Assembly: GCA_019239785.1 (NCBI GenBank)
Contig: JAFAZM010000400.1
Coordinates: 1-15,518 of the forward strand
Direction of reading: 5' to 3'
DNA from: Sphingomonadaceae bacterium
GTDB lineage: Bacteria; Pseudomonadota; Alphaproteobacteria; Sphingomonadales; Sphingomonadaceae
Length of the DNA stretch: 15,518 nt
In this document: piece by piece, positions 5,999-12,693 of the stretch
Layout: each line of letters begins with the position of its first letter
Position numbering within the stretch: the stretch's first letter is position 1
Program-made: the position numbers and the translations under genes
Notes under the pieces: generated by a model
Told to the model about the DNA's origin: nothing
Seen by the model: only the letters and a program-made list of their open reading frames with translations
Databases searched by the model: none

Positions 5999-6916
5999 AT
6001 GGACGACATCCTTGCCGAGGCCCTCGCCGCCGCTGCCCCGCATCGCGCCGCCGGCAAGGTCGCCGATTACATCCCCGCGCTCGCCAAGGTCGACCCGAGC
6101 AAGCTCGGCATCGCCTTCGCGGACAAGGGCGGGCGGGTATGGGGCGCGGGCGATTGCGACGAGCCCTTCTCGATCCAGTCCATTTCAAAGGTGTTCACGC
6201 TCGCGCTGGCGCTCGACCGGGTCGGGGCGAAGCTCTGGGAGCGGGTCGGGCGGGAGCCTTCCGGGAGCGCGTTCAACTCGATCGTCCAGCTCGAGAGCGA
6301 GCGGGGCAAGCCGCGCAATCCTTTGATCAACCCGGGCGCGATGGTGGTCACCGACCAGCTGATCGGCGACCGGCCGGGCGAGGCAGCGATCGCCGACCTG
6401 CTGGCGCTCCTGCGCGCGCAGGCGCGCGACGAGAGCGTCACCGTCGACGAGGAGGTCGCGCATTCGGAGGCCGCGACCGGGGCGCGCAACCGGGCGCTGG
6501 CCTGGTTCATGAAGAGCTTCGGGATGCTTTCGAACGACGTCGAGACGGTGGTCGAAGCCTATTTCCGGCAATGCTCGGTGGCGATGTCGTGCCGCCAGCT
6601 CGCCCGCGCCGGCCTCTTCCTCGCCTTCGACGGCCGCGATCCGGAGAGTGGCGTCGAGGTCACGGCCTGGCATCGGGCGCGGCGGATCAACAGCGTGATG
6701 ATGCTCTGCGGCCATTACGACAATAGCGGCGAGTTCGCCTTCCGGGTCGGCCTGCCCGGCAAGAGCGGCGTCGGCGGCGGCATCCTCGCGATCGCGCCCG
6801 GCCATGGCAGCATCGCCGTCTGGTCGCCGGCGCTCAACGCCTCGGGCACCAGCGCGGCCGGCGCGGCGGCGCTGGAGGCCCTGGTCGAGCGGACTGGGTG
6901 GTCGGTGTTCTTCTAG
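5999..6916 (+). CDS. glsA: Glutaminase
   Basis: This 305-aa protein belongs to the serine-dependent (beta-lactamase-like fold) glutaminases, which hydrolyse L-glutamine to glutamate and ammonia in the cytoplasm. Its length matches the family, about 305-310 aa. Visible family motifs are QSISKVFTL with the SxxK pair S61/K64, FNSIVQLE near 92, GKPRNPLINPGA near 103, YFRQCSV and the C-terminal GLPGKSGVGGGI loop. The ATG at 5999 lies 31 bases after tRNA-Gln(CTG). No good ribosome binding site precedes it, and no terminator is visible between the two, so readthrough from the tRNA promoter is possible. There are no extra C-terminal STAS or ankyrin domains. The product is secure; the choice between glsA and glsB names is arbitrary. 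Confidence 0.95.
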   Translation: MDDILAEALAAAAPHRAAGKVADYIPALAKVDPSKLGIAFADKGGRVWGAGDCDEPFSIQSISKVFTLALALDRVGAKLWERVGREPSGSAFNSIVQLESERGKPRNPLINPGAMVVTDQLIGDRPGEAAIADLLALLRAQARDESVTVDEEVAHSEAATGARNRALAWFMKSFGMLSNDVETVVEAYFRQCSVAMSCRQLARAGLFLAFDGRDPESGVEVTAWHRARRINSVMMLCGHYDNSGEFAFRVGLPGKSGVGGGILAIAPGHGSIAVWSPALNASGTSAAGAAALEALVERTGWSVFF

Positions 6917-6988
6917 ATCCTTGCCCTGCCACCATTTTACGTCGTCGGACGATTCCCCCGGACTGGAAATCGCTTTAGGGAGAACGGC

Positions 6989-7669
6989 ATGGCGTTGAGG
7001 CGGCCCAGGCTCGGCAAATCGGGACGCGATTTCCTCCGCGAGGTGATCATCGTCATCATTGGCGTAGTCATCGCCCTCGCCCTGGAAGAGGTTGCGGCGA
7101 GCTGGCGCGACCGGACGCGAGCGCACGAAATTCGGGCCTCGATGGACGAAGAGCTCAGCGACATGGTCACCGTGTTCGATCTGCGCGTCGCCGCCTCGCG
7201 CTGCATCATCGCCAAACTCGACGCGATCGACCGCGTGCTCGCCGGCCGGCCGACGCCGCCGTTCCGCAACGTGGGGCGGCCGCCTTTCTTCTTCTCCAGC
7301 CATGGCGCCTGGAGCAGCGACGCGGCCGACCTTCTCGCCCGCTTCATCGGTCCGGCGACCTTGCGGACCTATGGCGAGGCCTACCAGGGCATGGCTGAGT
7401 TCGCGGCGCTGGCCCAGCACGAGCAGGACGAATGGATCATCCTGCAGACGCTCGAGCGGACCGGCGAGCCAATCGCCGGCGATCGGCGCTGGCGCCTGAT
7501 CGAGGCGGCCGCCGGTGCGCGCAACAGCAATGCGCTGCTGACCGCCATCGCCGAGCAGATGAACCAGAGGATCGCATCGCTCGGCGTCCATGCGGCCGGC
7601 GGGGCGCCCGACGTGCGGTCGCGGCCGCTCTGCCGGCCGCTGGAGCCCGGAACGTCGCCGCAACCCTGA
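6989..7669 (+). CDS. Membrane-anchored protein of unknown function
   Basis: This 226-aa protein is not one I can name. A single hydrophobic segment at about residues 18-33 (LREVIIVIIGVVIALALEE) follows a basic N-terminus, so the bulk (about 35-226) should face the periplasm with the N-terminus in the cytoplasm. A helical stretch follows immediately (SWRDRTRAHEIRASMDEELSD), perhaps a coiled coil. The architecture, FLRE followed by a V/I-rich helix, resembles short uncharacterised proteins I associate with sphingomonads and related bacteria. A GGGAG lies about 7 bases before the ATG at 6989. The last 25 residues are proline/arginine-rich and probably disordered. It starts 72 bases after glutaminase, so it may or may not share a transcript. 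No enzymatic motif is visible. Confidence 0.75.
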   Translation: MALRRPRLGKSGRDFLREVIIVIIGVVIALALEEVAASWRDRTRAHEIRASMDEELSDMVTVFDLRVAASRCIIAKLDAIDRVLAGRPTPPFRNVGRPPFFFSSHGAWSSDAADLLARFIGPATLRTYGEAYQGMAEFAALAQHEQDEWIILQTLERTGEPIAGDRRWRLIEAAAGARNSNALLTAIAEQMNQRIASLGVHAAGGAPDVRSRPLCRPLEPGTSPQP

Positions 7670-7740
7670 CTTTTCGTCGCCGCGGGCGGCAATTTCGTCG
7701 ATTTCCGCAGCCTTCGTCGAAGCTTGCGACACCGCCGTCG
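7653..7740 (+). promoter_or_regulatory. Phased CGTCG repeats, possible operator array
   Basis: The pentamer CGTCG begins at 7653, 7675, 7696, 7715 and 7736, i.e. steps of 22, 21, 19 and 21 bases; three of them extend to TTCGTCG (7673, 7694, 7713). Another CGTCG sits at 7799, 63 bases further. Steps near two helical turns put all copies on one face of the DNA. They precede the 34-codon ORF at 7823. No regulator is proven to bind here. Confidence 0.3.
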
Positions 7741-7822
7741 CTCTCTCGCTGCGCCCCGGCGAGCCTCCGCCTAGAGGGCTGGCCGACGGCAATCACGCCG
7801 TCGCGAATGAAGGATGAAGACA

Positions 7823-7927
7823 ATGAACGCGGAGACTTTTCGGACCCTGTCCTCCTGGGTCGCCGCGGCGTTCCTCAGCGTGCTGATGCTGACCGCCGCC
7901 GCCACCTCCCACCCGATCCTCATCTGA
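7823..7927 (+). CDS. Putative 34-aa membrane protein
   Basis: This short frame encodes MNAETFRTLSSWVAAAFLSV and continues with a hydrophobic stretch to a His-Pro-Ile-Leu-Ile end (34 aa). Residues about 12-28 could form one membrane helix. AAGGA lies 8 bases before the ATG, a good ribosome binding site, and this ORF is the only plausible gene in the 360-base gap between the unknown membrane protein and the response regulator. Upstream are phased CGTCG repeats and a 7-bp hairpin (7784-7790 with 7797-7803). I have the impression of similar short proteins in sphingomonads, but cannot verify it. It could be a target or accessory of the neighbouring two-component pair, which is transcribed towards it; it could also be untranslated. 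Confidence 0.5.
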   Translation: MNAETFRTLSSWVAAAFLSVLMLTAAATSHPILI

Positions 7928-8029
7928 GGCGAGGTGCGAGGCCAAAGGACGCCGGGGCCGGGCGCCGGGATCGAATGAACGATCCGCAGCCCCGCCCCGG
8001 TCGTCCATGACTATTCCTGATCAGAAGAC

Positions 8030-8797
8030 CTAATCGAAGCCGATCGCGGCCCTTGCCGCCGCCACGTAGGACGGGCCGACCTGCACCTCCGCACCGTCGG
8101 TGAGCACCAGGGTCAGACTCCGCCCTTCCCTTTTCACCTCGGTCACCCGGTCCGGCCGCACGAAGGCCGAGCGGTGCACCCTGAGCAGCGGCGAGTTCGC
8201 CAGCCTTTCCTCCAGCGCCGACATCGTGATCCTGAGCAGATGGCTCCTGAGCGCCGTGTGCAGCAGCACATAGTCGCGGGCCGCCTCGATCCAGTCGATC
8301 GTCTCGATCGGCACGCGGCGCTGACCGTGGCGTTCCGGCACCCAGAAGCCGTCATGATCGGTGGTCGAGGCGGCGCCGCCGGCCTTGAGCGCGGCGACCT
8401 CCGCCTCCAGTTGCTCGGCGCGGCTCATCGAGGCGCGCTGGCTGCGGCGGCGGCGGGCACGGTCGACCGCCTGGCGCAGCCGATCGAAGCGGACCGGCTT
8501 CAGCAGATAATCGGCGGCGTCGACCTCGAACGCATCCGGGGCATAATGTTCGTGGGCGGTGACGAAGACCAGCTCCGGCTTGGGCTCGACGTCGATCTCC
8601 TGCGCGGCGCGCAGGCCGGTGCGGCCCGGCATCTGGATGTCCATGATGACCAGATCGGGGGTGAGCTCGCGGACCCGCTCCACCGCCTCGTTGCCGTCGC
8701 GCGCCTCGCCGACCACTTCCACCCCTTCGATGTCGCCGAAGAAGGTGCGCAGCCGGTCGATCGCAAGCGCCTCGTCGTCCACCAATAATACGCGCAT
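8030..8797 (-). CDS. LytTR-family response regulator
   Basis: This 255-aa regulator has a receiver domain (residues 1-118) and a LytTR DNA-binding domain (about 150-252). The receiver has the acidic pocket D7/D8, phosphoacceptor D53 in IMDIQMPG, T80 and K100 in LLKPV, all intact. A helical linker (118-142) joins the parts. The LytTR part contains the IDWIEAARDYVLLHT strand, LLRVHRSAFV and the C-terminal beta-rich end. Proteins of this group usually bind pairs of direct repeats spaced by about two helical turns. The partner sensor kinase is upstream on the same strand, 78 bases away. A GGGGAG lies some 13 bases before the ATG, rather far. Its targets are unknown; repeats at 7653-7740 and 8848-8884 are candidates by position only. 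Confidence 0.93.
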   Translation of the reverse strand: MRVLLVDDEALAIDRLRTFFGDIEGVEVVGEARDGNEAVERVRELTPDLVIMDIQMPGRTGLRAAQEIDVEPKPELVFVTAHEHYAPDAFEVDAADYLLKPVRFDRLRQAVDRARRRRSQRASMSRAEQLEAEVAALKAGGAASTTDHDGFWVPERHGQRRVPIETIDWIEAARDYVLLHTALRSHLLRITMSALEERLANSPLLRVHRSAFVRPDRVTEVKREGRSLTLVLTDGAEVQVGPSYVAAARAAIGFD

Positions 8798-8847
8798 AAG
8801 CTTCGAGATTCTCCCCGCGCACAGTTTTCCGCGACGCGCGCGCCCGA

Positions 8848-8884
8848 GTCAATTCGCGCCCTGCGCTGGGGCGCGTCAATTCGC
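8848..8884. repeat. Direct 10-bp repeat at the kinase/regulator junction
   Basis: GTCAATTCGC occurs at 8848-8857 and again at 8875-8884, 27 bases apart; the second copy includes the kinase stop codon. It may be a small duplication or a regulator site. Nothing else supports a function. Confidence 0.4.
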
Positions 8885-9961
8885 AGTCTGCGCGTCCGGG
8901 ATTCGGATCGTGGCGACGAAGCGGCCGCCGACGGTGCCCGAGGTCAGGGTCGCGCGCTTGCCGAACACCGCCTCCAGCCGGCGGCGCACATTGTCGATGC
9001 CGACGCCCGCGCCGGCGCCTTCGAGATGGTCGTCCTCGTCGTCCGCGGGCAGATCGTTGGCGACGTCGATCCGCAAGGTCCGGCCCTCCATTGCCGCCTG
9101 GATGCGGATCTCGACCGGCGCGCGCGAGCGGGCGACCGCATGCTTCACCGCATTCTCGACCAGAGGCTGGACCAGGAAGCCGGGCACCAAAGCGTCGCAG
9201 GCGGCGTCGGCGCAGTCGACCGCGATGCTGAGCCGCTCGCCGAAGCGCACGCTCTCGATGTCCAGATATTCCTCGGTCAGCGCCAGCTCCTCGTCGAGCG
9301 GGATGAGCTCGGTCGGGGTTGCGTTCAGCGAGGCGCGCAGGAAGGCGGAGAGCCGGTTCGTCATCGATTCCGCATCCTTGTTGCGGCCGGTGACGATCAG
9401 GGCCGAGATCGAGTTCAGCGAGTTGAACAGGAAGTGCGGATTGAGCTGGTAGCGAAGCGCGGCGAGCTGCGCCTGCTGGGCGGCGACATTGGCCTCGGAG
9501 AGCTGGCGCTCCTGCTGGATCGCGGCGCGCCGGGCATAATTGACGTGGAACAGGATCATGTTCACGCCGAACACCAAAGTGTAGTTGCGCATCGAGGAAT
9601 AAGCGCGGGTGAGATCCGACGGCAGCGAATGCCAGGCGTCGACGAAATGGTTGGCGATCCAGCCCTGGAACATCAGGTCGAAGATCGTGTTGGCGCCGGC
9701 CGCGGCAAGCACCGCCAGCGCCCGTACCGGCAGCCTGAGGTAAGGCGGCCAATCGATCGTCGCGCGCGAGACCAGGAAGATGGCCATGGCGAAGGCCATC
9801 GAGACCAGGATCGTCGAGCAGTCGATCGCGACCCCGGTCCACGGCTCGCCCTGATGCCGGCCGATGATCCCGGGCAGGAAGATGAAGAGGACGAACAGCC
9901 AGAGCGCCAGCGTCGTGCGCAGGGCCTCGGTCCAGCGCGCATGGCTCTTCAACGACGGCAT
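8876..9961 (-). CDS. LytS-type sensor histidine kinase (His_kinase/HATPase_c)
   Basis: This 361-aa membrane kinase pairs with the LytTR regulator downstream. The N-terminal half has about four hydrophobic segments (residues about 17-34, 46-66, 80-98 and 125-142) and no obvious sensor domain. The phosphoacceptor region RYQLNPHFLFNSLNSISALI has the histidine at 176. The ATPase domain has the N box PLVENAVKHAV (from 266), and a GAGVGIDNVRRRL glycine motif near 318. I chose the ATG at 9961 because the conserved membrane region begins right after it. The frame stays open to an ATG at 10042, which would add 27 residues without family character, and neither start has a good ribosome binding site. 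Its stop codon lies in a 10-bp motif repeated before the regulator gene. The signal sensed is unknown. Confidence 0.9.
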   Translation of the reverse strand: MPSLKSHARWTEALRTTLALWLFVLFIFLPGIIGRHQGEPWTGVAIDCSTILVSMAFAMAIFLVSRATIDWPPYLRLPVRALAVLAAAGANTIFDLMFQGWIANHFVDAWHSLPSDLTRAYSSMRNYTLVFGVNMILFHVNYARRAAIQQERQLSEANVAAQQAQLAALRYQLNPHFLFNSLNSISALIVTGRNKDAESMTNRLSAFLRASLNATPTELIPLDEELALTEEYLDIESVRFGERLSIAVDCADAACDALVPGFLVQPLVENAVKHAVARSRAPVEIRIQAAMEGRTLRIDVANDLPADDEDDHLEGAGAGVGIDNVRRRLEAVFGKRATLTSGTVGGRFVATIRIPDAQTAN

Positions 9962-10151
9962 GAAACAGGCAATCCCCCCGGGAGACGGGAGCGGAGTCTG
10001 CCGCAAGAAGGGCAGCCTGTCACGGGCCATCAGCATGTACATCGGAGTCTCGATCGCATGAGCGGCCAGTGCCCACGCCGGCGCCCGCGGCCAAGCGCGG
10101 CGTGACCAAGCAGCCGGATGGCGCGACGAAGAATCGGGTCTGGACCCCCGA

Positions 10152-10233
10152 CCGTTCGGGCTGAGCCTGTCGAAGCCCCCCTCTCTTCTTGCTCAACCTA
10201 AGAAAAGCCCTTCGTCAGGCTCAGGGCGAACGG
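10152..10233. repeat. Inverted repeat of the CCGTTCG...CTGAGCCTGTCGAAG type
   Basis: The left arm 10152-10176 and right arm 10209-10233 pair at 21 of 25 positions around a 32-base loop. The arms carry the motif GAGCCTGTCGAAG/CTTCGTCAGGCTC, widely scattered in GC-rich proteobacterial genomes from memory. The element lies just downstream of the MTHFR-family gene and upstream of the sensor kinase on the minus strand and may act as a transcript end. The rest of the 9962-10242 gap holds nothing I can identify. Confidence 0.75.
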
Positions 10234-10242
10234 TGCGTGGGG

Positions 10243-11139
10243 CTAGCTCAGTGTTTTTCTGGCCGCCTCCAGCACGCCCGGCACCGCCTTCTCGTTGAGC
10301 GGCGCCATCACATGGGCGCCCGCGACGCCCGGGATCTCGGCGAGCGCGGCGATCGTCTCGACGCAGATCGCGGCGCCCTCGGCCTTCGGATCGGCCGCCG
10401 CTTCGAGCCGGGCGACGATCGCGTCGGGGATGATCGCGCCGAACAGGTTCGCGCGGATCCAGGCGGCGGAGCGGGCCGAGGCGAGCGGGGCGACGCCGAC
10501 GATCAGCCGGAAATCCTCGGGCAGGCCGCTCTCCCGGAGCCGCGCGGCGTAGCGGCGGGCGATTCCGACATCCATGCAGAACTGGGTCTGCGCGAAGCGG
10601 GCGCCTGCCTCGATCTTGGCACGGAGCCCGGCCGGCCGCCAATCGTCCGGCGGGTCGATCGGGCAATCGGCGACGCCGGGGAGCAGGGGAACGGCATCGG
10701 CGACGGCGCGGCCGCCAGGCAGGAGGCCGGCGCCGATCCCGGCCGCGGTGCGGACGAGATCGGCGGAGCCGATTTCGAACACGCCCTTCGCCTCGGGCTG
10801 GTCGCCCACCTCCGGCTTGTCGCCGGTGAGGAAGAGGAAGGCGCGCACGCCGAGCGCGGCGGCGCCGACGATCGCGCCCTGCAGCGCAATCCGGTTGCGG
10901 TCGCGGCAGGTCAGCTGGACGATCGGCTCGACCCCGGCGCCGAGCATGAGCGCGGCCGCGGCCACCGGATCCATCGCCGCCCGGGCGGAGGCGCTGTCGG
11001 TGACGTTCACCGCATCGGCCAGGCCGGCGAGCGGGCGCACCTTCTCGAGCAAGGGCTCGGGCGACAGCGACAGCGGCGGGGTCACTTCGGCGGTCAGGAC
11101 GAAGCGGCCGGAGGCGAGCGCGGAGGCGAACTGGGTCAT
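10243..11139 (-). CDS. Methylenetetrahydrofolate reductase family protein
   Basis: This 298-aa protein has the TIM-barrel fold of MTHFR, a flavoenzyme that interconverts 5,10-methylene- and 5-methyl-tetrahydrofolate. Visible family positions are E18 (LTAEVTPP, equivalent to the catalytic glutamate), TCRDRN at 77-82, TGD at 105-107 (the aspartate next to FAD) and TQFCMD at 185-190, where ordinary MetF has TQFFFD. Residues 105-125 (TGDKPEVGDQPEAKGVFEI) resemble the MTHFR variants of one-carbon and demethylation pathways more than the MetF of methionine synthesis. No metH is in the window. An O-methyltransferase gene lies upstream on the same strand, beyond a repeat. The start ATG at 11139 has no strong ribosome binding site. 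Family is solid; physiological direction and partner are not. Confidence 0.85.
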   Translation of the reverse strand: MTQFASALASGRFVLTAEVTPPLSLSPEPLLEKVRPLAGLADAVNVTDSASARAAMDPVAAAALMLGAGVEPIVQLTCRDRNRIALQGAIVGAAALGVRAFLFLTGDKPEVGDQPEAKGVFEIGSADLVRTAAGIGAGLLPGGRAVADAVPLLPGVADCPIDPPDDWRPAGLRAKIEAGARFAQTQFCMDVGIARRYAARLRESGLPEDFRLIVGVAPLASARSAAWIRANLFGAIIPDAIVARLEAAADPKAEGAAICVETIAALAEIPGVAGAHVMAPLNEKAVPGVLEAARKTLS

Positions 11140-11160
11140 GGGCTGGGCTTAGATCCTTCC

Positions 11161-11287
11161 CGTCATCCCGGCCCTCTCGTCATTCGTCATCCCAGCCAAG
11201 GCCGGGATCTGGCGACGAGATGTCACGGCGGGGCGCCACGAGACCCCGCCCTTCGCCGGGGTGACGTATAGTGGCGCCGGGGTGACG
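11161..11287. repeat. Nested palindromic repeat with duplicated ends
   Basis: Terminal motifs CGTCATCCC-GCC on the left and GCCGGGGTGACG on the right form inverted ends. The left motif occurs at 11161-11172 and again at 11185-11197; the right motif occurs at 11255-11266 and again at 11276-11287. Inside are a 9-bp hairpin (11189-11197 with 11200-11208, one mismatch) and a 6-bp one (11228-11233 with 11244-11249). The element ends 8 bases before the stop codon of the O-methyltransferase gene. Confidence 0.75.
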
Positions 11288-11295
11288 CGGGCGCC

Positions 11296-12303
11296 TCAAG
11301 CCGCCACCGCTTCGACCACGGAGAGCAAGGTCGGCGTCGGCACGACGCGCTCCAGCCGGAACCCCGTTCGCTCGAGAATCGTGCCATATTCCGACGCCTT
11401 GCGCTCGCGACCGCCGGTCATGACCATCATGTTGAGGTCCATGAAATAGCCGGGATGCGGCTGGACCGTCTCGGGGAGGATCGATTCGATGATCACGACA
11501 TGGCCGCCCGGACGGATCGCCTTGCGGATGTTGGCGAGAATCGCCGCGCTCTGTTCGTCGGTCCAGTCGTGGAGGATCAGCTTCAGCAGATAAAGGTCGG
11601 CCTCGGGCACGCTCTTGAAGAAATCGCCGCCGACCGCCTGGATCCGGTCGTTGCCGAGATTCGGGCGGACCCGCTCGATCAAATCGGGCAGGTCGAAGAG
11701 GATGCCGCGCGCCTCGGGCCGGCTGCCGAGCAGGCCGGCGATCAACGTGCCCTGGCTGCCGCCGACGTCGACCGCGAGCGTGAAATCGGGTGGCGAATAG
11801 GTGGCGAGCAGCACCGCCTCCATCAGCCGCGTCGTCGCGGTCATCGCCTCGCTGAACAGCTGGCCGATCTCGGGATTGGCGGTGAAATAAGCGAAGACGT
11901 CGGTGCCGTAATGCCGGCTGAAGCCGGTCTCGCCGGTGCGCACGCTCGCCTCGATCTCGCCCCAGCTTTCGTAATGCTCGCCGCCGAACACCGATTCGAC
12001 GAAGGAACGCTGCGACATCGGATGGCCGGCGGCGAGGAAGCGGGAGAGCTCGCTATGGCCGTAGCTTCCGTCCCCGGCGCGGACGAAGATGCCGATCGCG
12101 ACCAGCGCGTTGAGCAGCCGCTCAAGCATGTCCGGCCGCGCACCGATCTCGGCGGCGATCTCGGCGACGGGCCGCGGCGCGTCGCCGATCACGTCGGCGA
12201 TGCGCAGCCGGGCCGCGGCCCAGAGCGCGCGCGACTGCCAGAGGCCGGCGCCGATCCTGAGCAAGGCCTCGATCGGGTTTTCGGGCGGTGCGATATCAGC
12301 CAT
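11296..12303 (-). CDS. SAM-dependent O-methyltransferase (family 2, COMT-like)
   Basis: This 335-aa methyltransferase transfers a methyl group from SAM to a hydroxyl group of an unknown small molecule. Residues 10-100 form the winged-helix dimerisation domain typical of COMT-type enzymes. The Rossmann SAM site includes VDVGGSQGTLIAG from 178, FDLPDLIERV near 203 and GGDFFKSVPEADLYLLK near 225. The catalytic base is likely H245 in LILHDWTDEQ. Bacterial relatives methylate polyketides, aromatics or phenazines, and none of those pathways is present here. The ATG at 12303 follows the dgkA stop by 30 bases, so it probably belongs to the amidohydrolase-dgkA transcript. The MTHFR-family gene lies downstream, beyond a repeat. 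The substrate is unknown. Confidence 0.9.
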   Translation of the reverse strand: MADIAPPENPIEALLRIGAGLWQSRALWAAARLRIADVIGDAPRPVAEIAAEIGARPDMLERLLNALVAIGIFVRAGDGSYGHSELSRFLAAGHPMSQRSFVESVFGGEHYESWGEIEASVRTGETGFSRHYGTDVFAYFTANPEIGQLFSEAMTATTRLMEAVLLATYSPPDFTLAVDVGGSQGTLIAGLLGSRPEARGILFDLPDLIERVRPNLGNDRIQAVGGDFFKSVPEADLYLLKLILHDWTDEQSAAILANIRKAIRPGGHVVIIESILPETVQPHPGYFMDLNMMVMTGGRERKASEYGTILERTGFRLERVVPTPTLLSVVEAVAA

Positions 12304-12333
12304 GTCGATGCTCCCTGGGTTCGAAAGGACGGC

Positions 12334-12693
12334 TCACCACCACGGCCATGACGCGATCAGCATCGCGACCCCGACGCAGGCCGCGGCAATCGAGGTGAGC
12401 AGGACCCCGCCGGCTGCGGCGTCCTTGGCATATTTGATCTCGTCGTGGATCTCCGGATGGACGCGGTCGATCAGATATTCGAGCGCGCCGTTGCAGAGCT
12501 CGGCGGCGAGGACGAGGCCGATCGAGAGGGTCACCAAGGCCGCCCAGATCCAGCCGGGGCGGAGCAAAGCCAGCACAAGGATTGCAATCAGGCAGATCAG
12601 GCACTGGATGCGGAAGGTCTGCTCGCGGCGGAAGACGATGCGGATGCCCGCCAGCGCGAACCCCATGCGGCGGTGAAAGGGCTGGCCCTTCAC
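12334..12693 (-). CDS. dgkA: Diacylglycerol kinase, DgkA type
   Basis: This 119-aa protein is the small trimeric membrane diacylglycerol kinase, which phosphorylates diacylglycerol to phosphatidic acid and so recycles lipid after headgroup transfer. Three membrane helices are visible (about 33-45, 50-63 and 95-113). The catalytic region AAELCNGALEYLIDRVHPEI, then HDEIKYAKDAAAGG, corresponds to E. coli ELVNSAIEAVVDR and KDMGSAA: E65, N68, E72 and D91 are the matching active-site residues. The GTG start at 12693 overlaps the amidohydrolase stop in the sequence GTGA, so translation is likely coupled. An ATG at residue 10 is an alternative. A much longer open frame extends upstream to 13113, but it lies within the amidohydrolase gene and is not used. 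Confidence 0.93.
   Translation of the reverse strand: MKGQPFHRRMGFALAGIRIVFRREQTFRIQCLICLIAILVLALLRPGWIWAALVTLSIGLVLAAELCNGALEYLIDRVHPEIHDEIKYAKDAAAGGVLLTSIAAACVGVAMLIASWPWW

Noticed and set aside
6185..7792. 535-codon open frame antisense to glutaminase and its neighbour
   Set aside because: Crosses two well-supported plus-strand genes and shows no domain.
8352..9842. 496-codon open frame in another minus frame across the kinase and regulator
   Set aside because: Arg/Pro-rich shadow; the LytS and LytTR motifs are in the other frames.
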